Source: Gemmatimonadales bacterium (GTDB lineage Bacteria > Gemmatimonadota > Gemmatimonadetes > Longimicrobiales > Gaopeijiaceae). From it: a stretch of DNA of 56,956 bases. The notes below the pieces were generated by a model. The model made no database searches and was not told the DNA's origin. It worked only from the letters and a program-made list of their open reading frames with translations. Of this stretch, positions 7,727 through 17,981 are shown one piece after another (the first letter of the stretch is position 1; every line of letters starts with the position of its first letter). The stretch is taken from the NCBI GenBank assembly GCA_007695195.1, contig REEG01000067.1:1-56956 (forward strand). Reading direction: 5' to 3'. A program made the translations under genes and the position numbers.

Positions 7727-9739
7727 ATGCAGACCGGATTGCCGCTCATCACGCCCATCGTGGGTCTCCTGGGCCTCGCCCTCGCCGCCCTCATCTTCCG
7801 CAATATCCTCAAAAAACCCGGTGGCGACGGGAACGTGGCCGACATCGCCGACCAGATCCACCGTGGAGCCATGGTGTTCATGCGTCGAGAGGCCAAGCTC
7901 CTGGTCATCTTCTCGGTGATCGTGGGCGGGCTCCTGGCGCTCTACCAGCCCTTCACTTCGGTGGCCTTCTTCCTGGGGGCGCTGGCCTCCGGGCTGGCGG
8001 GCTTCATCGGGATGTATACGGCCACCAAGTCCAACGTCCGGACCACACTGGCCGCCCACTACGAGGGGCCGGCCGCGGCCCTGACCACCGCCTTCCTGGG
8101 CGGATCCATCATGGGCCTCACCGTGGCCTCCATGGGGCTCCTGGGAGTGGGTGGGCTCTTCCTCTTCTTCGGTGAGACCGCCGAGGACGCCCACGTCATC
8201 GAAGGTTTCGCCATGGGTGCCTCCCTGGTGGCCATCTTCTACCGGGTCGGGGGCGGGATCTTCACCAAAGCCGCCGACGTAGGGGCCGACCTGGTGGGCA
8301 AGTTGGAGTCGGGGATCCCGGAAGACGACCCCCGGAACCCGGGCGTCATCGCCGACAACGTGGGGGACAATGTCGGCGACGTGGCCGGGATGGGGTCGGA
8401 TCTCTTCGAGTCCTACTGCAACGCCCAGATCGCCACCATTGCCATTGCAGCTACCCTGGCCGCCACCCAGCTGGTGGACCTGGGCGGTGACCGGGGGAAT
8501 CTCATGTACCTTCCCCTGGCCCTGACCACGGTAGGGCTGGTCTGTGCCGCGCTCGGGCTTCTCATCGTGAAGCTGGTGTCGTCCCAGGAGCCGGCCAAGG
8601 CGCTCCGGATCGGGACCATCGGCGCCGCCGTCCTCTTCATCGGGGCGGCCTTCGGGGTGATCACCTATCTGGATGTCTCCACCAACGTCTGGTTGGCCGT
8701 TCTGGTGGGGACCATCGGCGGCATCGGCATCGGCCTCTCCACCGAGTACTACACCGGCGGGAAGCCCATGCGGAGCATCGCCGCCTCGTCCCAGACCGGC
8801 GTGGCCACCGTCATGATCAGCGGGCTTTCGGTGGGACTCATGTCGGTGGTGATTCCGCTCCTGATCATTTCCGGGGTCATCATGGGTGCCAGCTATCTGG
8901 CCGGTCTCTATGGCGTGGGGATCGCGGCGGTGGGCATGCTGGCCACCATCGGCATCACCATGAGCATCGATGCCTACGGCCCCGTCGCCGACAACGCCGG
9001 CGGAATCGCCGAGATGGCGGGCTTCGGGGAAGCCACCCGGAAGATCACCGACTCCCTGGACGAGGTGGGGAACACTACGGCGGCCATCGGGAAGGGATTC
9101 GCCATCGGTGCCGCCTCCCTGGCGGCCCTGGCCATCATCGCCGCCTACATCAACACCATCACGGTGAGGGATCCGGATTTCCAGCTGCTCCTCTCCGATC
9201 CCCAGGTGTTGGTGGGGATGTTCCTGGGTGGGCTGACGCCCTTCCTGGTGGCCTCCATCACCATGACGGCGGTGGGAGACGCCGCCGGGGAGATGATCGA
9301 GGAGATCCGCAGGCAGTTCCGGGAGATCCCCGGACTCCTGGAGGGGACCGCCAAGCCCGACTCGGAACGGTGTGTGGAGATCGCCACCGATGCGGCGCTG
9401 AAGAAGATGATCCTCCCGGCACTCATCGCGGTTGGGTCGCCGGTTCTGGTGGGGTTCACCCTGGGGGCCACCATCCTCGGGGGAATGCTCGTGGGAACGC
9501 TCCTCGGGGCGGTGCTCCTGGCCCTCTTCATGGCCAACGCCGGAGGGGCCTGGGACAACGCCAAGAAGTTCGTGGAGCAGGGCAATTATGGAGGCAAGAA
9601 CTCCGATGCCCACAAGGCCACCGTGGTGGGGGACACGGTGGGGGATCCGCTGAAGGACACCTCCGGACCCTCCATGAACATTCTCATCAACGTCATGGCC
9701 ATCGTGTCGTTGGTCATTGCCCCCATGCTCCCCATCTGA
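7727..9739 (+). CDS. hppA: membrane-bound ion-translocating pyrophosphatase, K+-dependent type
   Basis: A 670-residue polytopic membrane protein that couples pyrophosphate hydrolysis to H+ or Na+ transport. The family's acidic pyrophosphate/Mg sites are present ([18 protein letters not shown], and DPLKDTSGP near the C-terminus). The potassium-determining segment reads [10 protein letters not shown] with A452 and G455, the K+-dependent signature, where K+-independent enzymes have Lys and Thr. TM6 contains LFESY, but I cannot tell an H+ pump from an Na+ pump by eye. It has the normal length for the family and is followed by a clear terminator. Confidence 0.95.
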   Translation: MQTGLPLITPIVGLLGLALAALIFRNILKKPGGDGNVADIADQIHRGAMVFMRREAKLLVIFSVIVGGLLALYQPFTSVAFFLGALASGLAGFIGMYTATKSNVRTTLAAHYEGPAAALTTAFLGGSIMGLTVASMGLLGVGGLFLFFGETAEDAHVIEGFAMGASLVAIFYRVGGGIFTKAADVGADLVGKLESGIPEDDPRNPGVIADNVGDNVGDVAGMGSDLFESYCNAQIATIAIAATLAATQLVDLGGDRGNLMYLPLALTTVGLVCAALGLLIVKLVSSQEPAKALRIGTIGAAVLFIGAAFGVITYLDVSTNVWLAVLVGTIGGIGIGLSTEYYTGGKPMRSIAASSQTGVATVMISGLSVGLMSVVIPLLIISGVIMGASYLAGLYGVGIAAVGMLATIGITMSIDAYGPVADNAGGIAEMAGFGEATRKITDSLDEVGNTTAAIGKGFAIGAASLAALAIIAAYINTITVRDPDFQLLLSDPQVLVGMFLGGLTPFLVASITMTAVGDAAGEMIEEIRRQFREIPGLLEGTAKPDSERCVEIATDAALKKMILPALIAVGSPVLVGFTLGATILGGMLVGTLLGAVLLALFMANAGGAWDNAKKFVEQGNYGGKNSDAHKATVVGDTVGDPLKDTSGPSMNILINVMAIVSLVIAPMLPI

Positions 9740-9803
9740 CGGACAGCAGCGTCCCGCGGCGTTCAGGAGCGTCGCGGGGCGTCAACCTCCGGGAAAGGGT
9801 CTC

Positions 9804-9843
9804 CGGCCCCGTCGCTCCCTCCGGGCGGCGGGGCCGTTGTTTT
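9804..9843 (+). terminator. Rho-independent terminator after hppA
   Basis: An 8-bp GC stem (CGGCCCCG ... CGGGGCCG) with a 17-base loop is followed by TTGTTTT. It lies 65 bp after the hppA stop and separates it from the chemotaxis operon. Confidence 0.75.
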
Positions 9844-9927
9844 GTGCCTTCGCGGGAGCGCCCAAGCCGGCTGAAGTTGTTGACTACAGCATTCGTGAAC
9901 CCGGTCGATACCCCTATCAACGGTACC

Positions 9928-9943
9928 TGGGCCCTCATTTGCG
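9928..9943 (+). promoter_or_regulatory. weak sigma-54-type promoter candidate before the chemotaxis operon
   Basis: The sequence TGGGCCCTCATTTGC has GG and GC at the exact -24/-12 spacing and an intact TTGC, but mismatches in the -24 box. It lies about 90 bp before the MCP start. Confidence 0.25.
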
Positions 9944-10034
9944 GAATGGGTGGGGCCCCACCGCCCCCTGGGGTTGACGATACGCCGATCGAGACGGTGC
10001 GAGGCTTCCCCGTAAACGATACCGGAGTCCTTCC

Positions 10035-12110
10035 ATGCAATGGTTCCATGATCTGAAAATCCGGCCGAAGCTTCTCCTCTCCTTTGGGCTTATGATCGCC
10101 CTTGCGGTAATCCTGGGGGGAGTAGGCCTCTTTTCCCTGAAATCCGTCGACGAGGGCCTGGACGTGGTAGTGAACCGGGAACTCCCGGGCGCAGTGGCCG
10201 CTGTGGGGTTCCAGAACTACGTCCACACTGTCCAGCGCGATGTGCGGACGGGAATTCTTCTGGACGGTTCCGATACAGCCTGGCAGGAGAGCTTCCGTAC
10301 CTCCATGGACCAGGCCCAACGGGAGCTCGCCATCGTAGGTGGTGCCATGGTCTCCGACGAGGGGATCGCCATGCACGCCAATAGCGAGACCCTCTTCGCT
10401 CAGTGGCGTGTCCTGAACGAGCAGATCTTCGATCTGGCCGCCAGAACGCAGGGCGAAGCCGCCCTGGAGCTCCTCCTGTCCCCGGAGTTGGCGGCCATTG
10501 CCGGAGACCTTGACCAAATGGCCTACCAGATGGCCGAGTGGAAGACGACCTACGCGGCAGGCGTCGGCGCCGATGGCCTCGCGACCTCCCAGCGTGCGTC
10601 TCTCATGGTCGTGGTGGTGCTGGGGTTCGCCGTCCTCCTGGGTCTCGGCCTTGCCTGGTGGCTCTCGGGCCTCATGGCCACCCAGATCCGGGAGTGCGGA
10701 GAACGGGCCGAATCCCTGCGGGCGGTCTGCATCACCGGGCTCGAAGGCGGAATCACCGCCCTGTCCCGCGGTGATCTGACCCAGGACGTCATCCCCAAGA
10801 CCCAGCCTCTTCAGATCCTGGGCAAGGACGAACTCGGTCAGCTGGCCGGGACCGTGAACGGGATGATCACCCAGGTGAAGCAGGCCATCACCTCCTATGA
10901 CACCTGCCGGGTCCAGATCCAGGCCATGGTGGACGACAGCGCCGGCCTGGCGGAAGCCGCCGTGGAGGGGCGCCTCAGCACCAGGGCGGACGCCGCTCGC
11001 CATCACGGGGACTTCCAGAGGATCGTCCAGGGCATCAACGATACCCTCGACGCCGTTCTCGATCCCATCGACGAGGCCGCCGCCGCGCTGGACCGGGTCG
11101 CCCAGCGCGACTTCACCGTTCAGGTGACGGGCGATTACCGAGGCGACCACGCCAAGATCAAGGACTCCCTCAACACCGCCGTCTCCGAGGTCCGTTCGGC
11201 GCTCCAGACGCTGGCCCAGTCGGCCCATGCCCTGGCCGCCTCCAGCGAGGAACTCTCGGCGGTCTCCACCCAGATCGGCAGCAACTCCGAAGAGACCACG
11301 GCCCAGGCCGGGGTGGTCTCTGCGGCTGCCGAACAGGTTTCCAAGAACGTCCAGACCGTCTCCACGGGGACCGAAGAGATGTCGGCCTCCATCAAGGAGA
11401 TCGCCAAGAATGCTTCCGACGCCGCTCGCGTGGCAGGTCAGGCCGTGACCATGGCCGATAGCACCAATTCCACGGTGGGCAAGCTTGGTGACTCGTCGGC
11501 AGAGATCGGTGAGGTGGTGAAGACCATCACCGCCATTGCCCAGCAGACCAACATCCTGGCGCTGAATGCCACCATCGAGGCGGCTCGGGCCGGCGAGGCA
11601 GGGAAGGGCTTTGCCGTCGTGGCCAACGAGGTGAAGGAGCTGGCCAAGGAGACGGCCGAGGCCACCGAAGACATCGGTCGTAAGATCGAAGCCATCCAGG
11701 TGGACAGTCAGGGCGCCGTCTCGGCCATCCAGCAGATCGGGCAGATCATCACCCAGATCAACGACATCCAGACCACCATCGCCAGCGCGGTGGAAGAGCA
11801 GACCGCCACCACCAACGAGATCGGACGCAACGTCTCCGAGGCGGCGCAGGGAAGCACCGAGATCGCCCAGAACATCACGGGCGTGGCCGAGGCCGCCGGA
11901 CAGACGTCCGCCGGCGCACAGCAGGGTCAGCAGGCTTCCAGCGAACTGGCCCGGATGGCGGCTGAACTCCAGACCCTGGTGGGTCAGTTCAAGTTCGAGA
12001 CTGAGGCGGGAAGTGGGCGCGGGGTGGCGGCTACCGCCGCCGTCCCGGCCGGCGCCGGGAACGGGAAGTCGACGAACGGACGCGGGCATTCCAGCACCCG
12101 TCGGTTCTGA
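10035..12110 (+). CDS. methyl-accepting chemotaxis protein
   Basis: A 691-residue transmembrane chemoreceptor. TM1 spans about residues 13-35 and TM2 about 190-213, enclosing a four-helix-bundle-type periplasmic sensor. After TM2 there appear to be several HAMP-like segments in a row ([16 protein letters not shown] and RGDHAKIK regions, about 265-380). The coiled-coil signalling domain follows, with the conserved hairpin tip around [20 protein letters not shown] and [13 protein letters not shown]. There is no NWETF-type CheR tether at the C-terminus, which is Ser/Arg-rich. It is the first gene of the chemotaxis operon and lies 38 bp before cheA. The ligand is unknown. Confidence 0.93.
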   Translation: MQWFHDLKIRPKLLLSFGLMIALAVILGGVGLFSLKSVDEGLDVVVNRELPGAVAAVGFQNYVHTVQRDVRTGILLDGSDTAWQESFRTSMDQAQRELAIVGGAMVSDEGIAMHANSETLFAQWRVLNEQIFDLAARTQGEAALELLLSPELAAIAGDLDQMAYQMAEWKTTYAAGVGADGLATSQRASLMVVVVLGFAVLLGLGLAWWLSGLMATQIRECGERAESLRAVCITGLEGGITALSRGDLTQDVIPKTQPLQILGKDELGQLAGTVNGMITQVKQAITSYDTCRVQIQAMVDDSAGLAEAAVEGRLSTRADAARHHGDFQRIVQGINDTLDAVLDPIDEAAAALDRVAQRDFTVQVTGDYRGDHAKIKDSLNTAVSEVRSALQTLAQSAHALAASSEELSAVSTQIGSNSEETTAQAGVVSAAAEQVSKNVQTVSTGTEEMSASIKEIAKNASDAARVAGQAVTMADSTNSTVGKLGDSSAEIGEVVKTITAIAQQTNILALNATIEAARAGEAGKGFAVVANEVKELAKETAEATEDIGRKIEAIQVDSQGAVSAIQQIGQIITQINDIQTTIASAVEEQTATTNEIGRNVSEAAQGSTEIAQNITGVAEAAGQTSAGAQQGQQASSELARMAAELQTLVGQFKFETEAGSGRGVAATAAVPAGAGNGKSTNGRGHSSTRRF

Positions 12111-12148
12111 CCACCACCGGAACTTCGAGCCCCCATCCAGGAGGCGGC

Positions 12149-14716
12149 ATGGACGAGATCGACGAGATCGTTCGGGAATTCCTGACGGAAAGCCACGAGG
12201 GGCTCGACCAGATGGAGCGCCATCTGGTCGAGCTGGAGCAGCAGCCCGATGACAAGGAGCTGCTCAAGGCCATCTTCCGGTCGATCCATACCATCAAGGG
12301 AACGTGCGGCTTCCTCGGGTTCACCCGCCTGGAGTCGGTCACCCATCATGGCGAGAGCCTGCTGGCCCTCCTTCGGGACGGCCTCATGAAGCTCACCCCC
12401 GAGGTGACGAGCCTGCTTCTGCGGACCGTGGACACGGTGCGGGGGATCATGGCCACCATCGAAGCCGAGGGGCACGACGGAAAAGAGGACCACGCGGACC
12501 TCATCGCCGCTCTGGAAGAGGCGATCCGGGAACATGGGCGACGGAAGGGGGAGGGGCAGGGGCCACCTGCCGATCCCGAACCGACCAAGGTGGAGGCTCC
12601 CGAACCGACCAAGGTGGAGGCTGCGGAGCCGGCCACGGTTGAGGCTGCGGAATCGGCGCCGGTGGCAGCGTCCCCTGCCTCAGAGATGGGGTCGGCGGTT
12701 ACCGACAGCACCATCCGCGTGGATGTAGAGCTCCTGGACCGCCTCATGACGCAGGTGGGAGAGCTGGTTCTGTCGCGGAACCAGATCCTCCAGTATGCCA
12801 TGGACGTCAAGGACACCGCCTTCCAGGCGGCGAGCCAGCGTCTCAACCTCATCACCACGGAGCTGCAGGAAGGGGTCATGAAGACCCGGATGCAGCCTAT
12901 CGGGAATATCTGGCAGAAATTCCCCCGGGTGGTTCGCGATCTGTCGGTGAGCTTCGGCAAGGAGGTCCGGATCGAGATGCTCGGTAGGGACACCGAACTG
13001 GACAAGACCATCATCGAGGCCATCAAGGATCCCCTCACCCACCTCATCCGCAACTCCGTCGATCACGGCATCGAGTCACCGGAGGTGCGGGAGGCCGCCG
13101 GGAAACCCCGTGAGGGGTTGCTGCGCCTCCGCGCCTTCCACGAAGGCGGCCAGGTGAACATCGAGATCGCCGACGACGGGGCGGGGATCGACACCGAGGC
13201 CATCAAGCAGAAGGCGCTGGACAAGGGGCTGGTTACCCCCGACCAGGTGAGCCGCATGAGCGAGCGGGAGATGCAACAGCTCCTCTTCCTCCCCGGCCTC
13301 AGCACCGCCAAGACGGTGACCAACGTCTCGGGCCGGGGCGTGGGCATGGATGTGGTCAAGACCAACATCGAGAAGATCGGTGGCATGGTGGACCTCCAGA
13401 GTGTCCGGGGCGAAGGCACCACCCTGAAGATCAAGATTCCCCTGACCCTGGCCATCATCCCCGCGCTGGTGGTGACCTCCGAGGGCGAGCGTTTCGCCAT
13501 TCCCCAGGTCAACCTCCTGGAACTGGTTCGCCTCGAGGAAGGCATCGACGGACTGGAAGAGATCCACGGAGTCCCCGTATACCGGCTCCGCGGTGAGCTC
13601 CTCCCCATCGTCCATCTGGACCAGGTGCTGCATCTCGACCATTCCCGGTCCGAGTCGGACAAGGTGGACTTCGACGCGCTCATCGCCGCTCACCATGCCT
13701 GGCGAGGCCGCCTGGACCGCATCATCGCAGGCGAAGAGGAGGTGGATCGGGGGGTGGTGACCGATCCGGCCAAGTGCGCGCTGGGCAAATGGCTCTACGG
13801 GGTGGGGAAGGACCGCTTCGGGCAGCTCGCCGAATGGCGTCTCCTGGAGGGCATCCACCGGCGGATGCACGAGAGTCTCGGGCTCGTCATCGACGAGGTG
13901 GAGGCCGGAGAGACCGCGTTGGCCAAGGGGCATCTGGCCACGGTGGATGGCCTCATCCGGGAGACGGTGTCGGACATCGAGAAGCTCCGCGACGCAACCC
14001 TCTCCTTCCAGGATGCCACCATCGTGGTGCTTCGCGCCGATGATCGGAGCTTTGGCCTGGTGGTGGCGGAAGTCAACGAAACCACCGAGATCGTGGTGAA
14101 GCCTCTGGGTAAACAGCTCAAGGGTATCCCCGTCTTCGCCGGGGCCACCGTCATGGGCGATGGTCGGGTCGCTCTCATCCTCGACGTTCTGGGGCTGGCG
14201 CAGGAGGCCAGCGTGGTCAGCGCCGTCGGCAGGGAGCGGCACGTCTCAGGTCGGGCCGCGGCGGCTCAGGCGCTGGAACAGGACCTTGACACCCTCCTCA
14301 TTCTCGGGGTTGGTGATGCGCAACGTGTGGCCATCCCCATCGGGATGGTTGCCCGCCTGGAGGAGGTGCCTCGCCGGGCCCTGGAGACGGCGGGTGAGCA
14401 GGAGGTCATCCAGTACCGCGATTCCATTCTGCCCCTGCTGCGGCTTTCTCGTCTGCTGGGCGCGGAGGGCACGGGCGACGATCCGGAGAGCCTCCAGCTC
14501 GTGGTCTACAACGACGACGGCCGGGAGGTGGGCATCGTGGTGGACCGGATTCTGGACATCGTCGAGGACCGCGTGGTGGTGGAGAAACCTTCGGATCGAC
14601 CCGGACTGCTGGGTTCAGCCGTGATCCAGGGCCGGATCACCGACCTCCTGGATATCCGCCGGATCGTCCGCGATGTCCACGGTGGCAAGACCGAGCTTTC
14701 GGAAAGGACGGCCTGA
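12149..14716 (+). CDS. cheA: chemotaxis histidine kinase CheA with inserted CZB zinc-binding domain and two CheW domains
   Basis: An 855-residue kinase. The HPt domain carries H47 (SIHTIKG). A Pro/Glu linker with repeated EPTKVEA units (about 145-170) leads to the dimerisation helices, then the HATPase domain (NSVDHGIESP, DDGAGID, GRGVGMDVV) and a CheW-like domain. That CheW domain is interrupted at about residues 500-620 by a chemoreceptor zinc-binding module: H515-x2-W518, C543-A-L-G-K-W548, H570-x3-H574. The CheW fold resumes at ATIVVLRADD, and a second CheW-like domain ends the protein (about 710-840). CheA autophosphorylates and passes phosphate to CheY and CheB; the CZB insertion suggests direct sensing of zinc or a thiol-reactive oxidant by the kinase. 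Confidence 0.95.
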   Translation: MDEIDEIVREFLTESHEGLDQMERHLVELEQQPDDKELLKAIFRSIHTIKGTCGFLGFTRLESVTHHGESLLALLRDGLMKLTPEVTSLLLRTVDTVRGIMATIEAEGHDGKEDHADLIAALEEAIREHGRRKGEGQGPPADPEPTKVEAPEPTKVEAAEPATVEAAESAPVAASPASEMGSAVTDSTIRVDVELLDRLMTQVGELVLSRNQILQYAMDVKDTAFQAASQRLNLITTELQEGVMKTRMQPIGNIWQKFPRVVRDLSVSFGKEVRIEMLGRDTELDKTIIEAIKDPLTHLIRNSVDHGIESPEVREAAGKPREGLLRLRAFHEGGQVNIEIADDGAGIDTEAIKQKALDKGLVTPDQVSRMSEREMQQLLFLPGLSTAKTVTNVSGRGVGMDVVKTNIEKIGGMVDLQSVRGEGTTLKIKIPLTLAIIPALVVTSEGERFAIPQVNLLELVRLEEGIDGLEEIHGVPVYRLRGELLPIVHLDQVLHLDHSRSESDKVDFDALIAAHHAWRGRLDRIIAGEEEVDRGVVTDPAKCALGKWLYGVGKDRFGQLAEWRLLEGIHRRMHESLGLVIDEVEAGETALAKGHLATVDGLIRETVSDIEKLRDATLSFQDATIVVLRADDRSFGLVVAEVNETTEIVVKPLGKQLKGIPVFAGATVMGDGRVALILDVLGLAQEASVVSAVGRERHVSGRAAAAQALEQDLDTLLILGVGDAQRVAIPIGMVARLEEVPRRALETAGEQEVIQYRDSILPLLRLSRLLGAEGTGDDPESLQLVVYNDDGREVGIVVDRILDIVEDRVVVEKPSDRPGLLGSAVIQGRITDLLDIRRIVRDVHGGKTELSERTA

Positions 14717-14719
14717 GCC

Positions 14720-15178
14720 ATGAGCGCGACGAAACAGTTCTGCAGCTTCTTCCTGGAGGGACACACCTTCGGGGTGGAGGTGACCCGGGTCCAGGAGGTC
14801 CTTCGCTACCAGCCCATGACACCGGTGCCACTGGCACCCGAGGTGGTGGAAGGGCTCATCAACCTTCGTGGGCAGATCGTCACGGCCATCGACCTTCGCC
14901 GTCGCCTCGCCCTCCCGCCAAGACCGGCAGGGGCCTCTCCCATGAACGTCGTCGTACGAACCGACGACGGCTCGGTGAGTTTGTTGGTGGACGAGATCGG
15001 CGACGTGATGGAGGTGGCCGAAGAGACCTTCGAAGAACCCCCTGAAACGCTCAAGGGAGCTGCCAGGGAACTCATTCCCGGAGCATTCAAGCTGGACCGG
15101 CGCCTTCTCCTTGTGCTGGATACCGACCGGGTCATTTCTGGAATCGGGGTTGGCAGTGGCACCCCAGGAGACGGATGA
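14720..15178 (+). CDS. cheW: chemotaxis adaptor CheW
   Basis: A 152-residue single CheW domain (FFLEGHTFGVEVTRVQEVLR, NLRGQIVTAIDLRRRL, LLVDEIGDVMEV), the scaffold linking receptors to CheA. It begins 4 bp after the cheA stop, and its stop overlaps the start of the cheY-like gene. Confidence 0.95.
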   Translation: MSATKQFCSFFLEGHTFGVEVTRVQEVLRYQPMTPVPLAPEVVEGLINLRGQIVTAIDLRRRLALPPRPAGASPMNVVVRTDDGSVSLLVDEIGDVMEVAEETFEEPPETLKGAARELIPGAFKLDRRLLLVLDTDRVISGIGVGSGTPGDG

Positions 15179-15549
15179 TGCGAGCCCTCATTGTGGATGA
15201 CTCCCGAGCCATGCGGCTGGTTATCCGAAGGATTCTGGGCGAACTGGGCGTGCCTGCGGAGGAAGCCGCCGACGGAGCCCAGGCCCTGGACCTTCTCGGC
15301 GGTGGGGTCACGCCGGATGTGGCCCTGGTGGACTGGAATATGCCCGGTATGACCGGTGTGGAGTTGGTTCAGGCGGTGCGGGCCGATCCCCGTTTCGCCG
15401 GCCTCCGTATCATGATGGTGACCTCGGAAACAGGGGCCGACCGGATCCAGGAGGCGCTGGCATGCGGAGCCGATGAGTACCTCATGAAGCCCTTCACCCC
15501 GGATGTTCTCCGGGAGAAGCTGAACCTCCTCACCAATTCGGAGGTCTGA
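15175..15549 (+). CDS. cheY: CheY-like single-domain response regulator
   Basis: A 124-residue receiver domain with the acidic pair D9/D10, the phospho-acceptor D53 (LVDWNMPG), the T/S switch region (MVTSE) and K105 (MKPF). It would be phosphorylated by the neighbouring CheA. It overlaps the cheW stop (ATGATG) and has AGGAGA as a ribosome-binding site. Confidence 0.93.
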   Translation: MMRALIVDDSRAMRLVIRRILGELGVPAEEAADGAQALDLLGGGVTPDVALVDWNMPGMTGVELVQAVRADPRFAGLRIMMVTSETGADRIQEALACGADEYLMKPFTPDVLREKLNLLTNSEV

Positions 15550-15551
15550 CC

Positions 15552-16679
15552 ATGTCTCCTATCCGCGCACTGGTCGTCGATGACGCCGTCGTGGTGCGAC
15601 GGATGGTCAGCGATGTGCTCGACGAGGATCCGGGGATCGAGGTCGCGGGAGTGGCCGCCAATGGTCGGATCGCCCTGCAGAAGGTCCCGCAGGTTTCGCC
15701 GGATGTCATCATCCTGGACGTGGAAATGCCGGTGATGGACGGCCTGGAGACCCTGAAGGCGCTGGGGAAGGAGTACCCGGACCTTCCGGTGATCATGTTC
15801 AGCACCCTCACCGAGCGCGGGGCCGAAGTCACCCTCGACGCCCTGTCACTGGGGGCCTCGGACTACGTGACCAAACCCTCCAATGTGGGAAGCGTGGTCC
15901 TGGCCCGTCAGCGAATTCGGGAGGAGTTGATCCCCCGGATCTACGCCCTGACCGGCAAGGGAACGCCGGGACTGCCCCCCCCGCGCTCCGCACCGCGGCG
16001 GCAGGTGGTGCCGACCCCCAAACCGGTGACCGCTACGACCCGGCTCCGACCCTCCCTTCCCGGGCGTGTTACGGCGGTGGTGATCGGCGTGTCCACAGGA
16101 GGACCCAATGCCCTGGCGGAGGTGATCCCGGCGCTTCCTCCGGACTTTCCGGTGCCCGTGCTCATCGTGCAGCACATGCCCCCGCTCTTCACCAGGCTTC
16201 TGGCGGACCGCCTCTCAAGCGGGGGGGGGCTCCCGGCGGAAGAGGCGGTGTCCGGAACTCGGATTCTCCCCGGTCGTGCGCTCCTGGCGCCCGGCGACTG
16301 GCACATGGAGGTAGAGGTCCGGGACTCGGCCCATCTGGTCCGATTGCACCAGGGTCCCCAGGAGAATTCCTGTCGTCCTGCCGTGGACGTGCTCTTTCGT
16401 TCGGCGGCGCGTGTATTCGGCCCCGGCACCCTCGGCATCGTCCTGACCGGCATGGGAAAGGATGGTCTCCGGGGCTCGGAGGACATCCACCGGGCAGGGG
16501 GACGGATCATCGTGCAGGACCAGGCGAGCTCCGTTGTCTGGGGCATGCCTGGATACGTGGCGGAAGCCGGGCTGGCGCATCGCATTCTGCCCCTCGACCG
16601 GGTGGCTGAGGAGTTGCGACGCGTCGTCGGTACCGGCATCCGACCGAACCCCTTCGCGACCAAGGTCGCAACCGGATAG
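15552..16679 (+). CDS. cheB: chemotaxis methylesterase/glutaminase CheB
   Basis: A 375-residue protein with an N-terminal receiver domain (D56 in ILDVEMP) and a C-terminal methylesterase with catalytic triad S181 (GVSTGGP), H208 (QHMPP) and D304 (GMGKDG). It removes methyl groups from receptor glutamates during adaptation. The gene contains a C8 run (15975-15982) and a G9 run (16221-16229); the reading frame is intact here, but both are slippage-prone. Confidence 0.95.
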   Translation: MSPIRALVVDDAVVVRRMVSDVLDEDPGIEVAGVAANGRIALQKVPQVSPDVIILDVEMPVMDGLETLKALGKEYPDLPVIMFSTLTERGAEVTLDALSLGASDYVTKPSNVGSVVLARQRIREELIPRIYALTGKGTPGLPPPRSAPRRQVVPTPKPVTATTRLRPSLPGRVTAVVIGVSTGGPNALAEVIPALPPDFPVPVLIVQHMPPLFTRLLADRLSSGGGLPAEEAVSGTRILPGRALLAPGDWHMEVEVRDSAHLVRLHQGPQENSCRPAVDVLFRSAARVFGPGTLGIVLTGMGKDGLRGSEDIHRAGGRIIVQDQASSVVWGMPGYVAEAGLAHRILPLDRVAEELRRVVGTGIRPNPFATKVATG

Positions 16680-16684
16680 CCCCC

Positions 16685-17503
16685 ATGGCCCTCGCCGTCG
16701 ACGACTTCGCTTTCGTCCAGGCACTGGTGCGCCGCAAGGCCGCCATTGTCCTGGACCCCGGGAAGGAATATCTGGTGGAGAGTCGGTTGCTCCCCCTGGC
16801 CCGCTCCGAAGGCTTCGCCAGCATCGCCGGCCTTCTGGATGACCTCCGGAAGAACCCCCACAACGGGCTCAATCGGCGTGTGGTTCAGGCCATGACCACC
16901 AATGAAACCGCCTTCTTCCGCGATGGACACCCCTTCGAGATCCTCCGCACCACGGTGATCCCGGAGGTCATGGAGCACAAACGGAGCACCCGCCGCATCG
17001 ATATCTGGTCGGCGGCCTGTTCCAGCGGTCAGGAGGCGGTCTCCATCGGGATGACCCTCAAGGAGCACTTCCCCCAACTGGTGGGCTGGACGGTGCGAAT
17101 CCTCTGCACCGACCTCTCCACGGATATGCTGGCCCGGTGCCGCGCGGGACGGTATTCCCAACTGGAGGTGAATCGAGGTTTGCCGGCGTCCCTTCTGGTC
17201 AAGCACTTCAGGAACGAGGGAATCGAGTGGGTGGCTTCGTCCGATCTACGCCGGATGATGGAGTGCAAGGAGCTGAATCTGGCGGAAGCGTGGCCGGTTC
17301 TCCCCCGATTTGACGTGGTGTTCATGCGGAACGTGATGATCTACTTCGATGTGGAGACCAAGCGTTCCATTCTCCGGCGGCTGCGCTCGGTGATGAGACC
17401 CGGCGGATGGCTGTTCCTGGGAGGAGCCGAAACCACCCTGAATCTGGACGACGCCTGGCAGCGCACGCCGGTGGGCCGCAGTGTCGTCTATCGATCCCCC
17501 TGA
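16685..17503 (+). CDS. cheR: chemotaxis methyltransferase CheR
   Basis: A 272-residue SAM-dependent protein-glutamate O-methyltransferase that methylates receptors. The NETAFFRD motif is at residues 73-80 and the SAM-binding loop reads SAACSSGQE. An all-alpha N-terminal domain precedes the catalytic domain, and the MRNVMIYFD motif lies near the C-terminus. It follows cheB by 5 bp. Confidence 0.95.
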   Translation: MALAVDDFAFVQALVRRKAAIVLDPGKEYLVESRLLPLARSEGFASIAGLLDDLRKNPHNGLNRRVVQAMTTNETAFFRDGHPFEILRTTVIPEVMEHKRSTRRIDIWSAACSSGQEAVSIGMTLKEHFPQLVGWTVRILCTDLSTDMLARCRAGRYSQLEVNRGLPASLLVKHFRNEGIEWVASSDLRRMMECKELNLAEAWPVLPRFDVVFMRNVMIYFDVETKRSILRRLRSVMRPGGWLFLGGAETTLNLDDAWQRTPVGRSVVYRSP

Positions 17504-17513
17504 GGAGGATCCC

Positions 17514-17981
17514 ATGATCGCCTTCTTCCCCGACGCCATCCGGACCGTTACGGAACATGTCTGGACGGAGTTCCTGGGATGCCCGGTGATCCCCGAGGTG
17601 GATCACCCGGATGAACCCACCATGGAGGGCCGGATCCTCCTGAGAGGCGCCTGGGCCGGAACCATCACGGTCCGTTGCAGTGAGCCCCTGGCGCGATTCG
17701 CCACCTCCCGGATGTTCGGGATTCCCGAAGGGGAGGTGGGTGCCGAGGAGATGCAGGATGCACTGGATGAGTTGGCCAATATGACGGGAGGGAATTTGAA
17801 GGCCCTCCTACCCACTCCCTGTGATATCTGCCTGCCACCAGGGGATCCGTCCCACCTCGGACCGACTCGGGTGGTGGGGGAGGTGCGATTCGAATGCAAC
17901 GGAGAGCCCCTGCAGGTAGCCATGGCGCAGTTGAGCGGAGTAGATCGAAACAGATCGACGTCGGATCCGGTGGCGTCGTGA
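17514..17981 (+). CDS. cheX: CheX/CheC-type chemotaxis phosphatase
   Basis: A 155-residue protein with the CheC/CheX/FliY-family active-site pattern E86-x2-N89 in DELANMTGGN, which dephosphorylates CheY-P. An AGGAGG Shine-Dalgarno 5 bases before the ATG at 17514 favours this start over an in-frame ATG at 17481. It provides the signal-termination arm of the pathway, in place of CheZ. The stop overlaps the GTG start of the downstream hybrid kinase. Confidence 0.85.
   Translation: MIAFFPDAIRTVTEHVWTEFLGCPVIPEVDHPDEPTMEGRILLRGAWAGTITVRCSEPLARFATSRMFGIPEGEVGAEEMQDALDELANMTGGNLKALLPTPCDICLPPGDPSHLGPTRVVGEVRFECNGEPLQVAMAQLSGVDRNRSTSDPVAS

Noticed and set aside
7502-9613. A 703-codon open frame on the minus strand
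   Set aside because: It is antisense to the pyrophosphatase; its Gly/His/Asp-rich translation is a frame shadow.
9714-12089. A 791-codon open frame on the minus strand
   Set aside because: It is antisense to the chemoreceptor and has no domain of its own.
12579-12662. Direct repeats in cheA
   Set aside because: They encode the EPTKVEA-type flexible linker and are not a mobile or CRISPR repeat.
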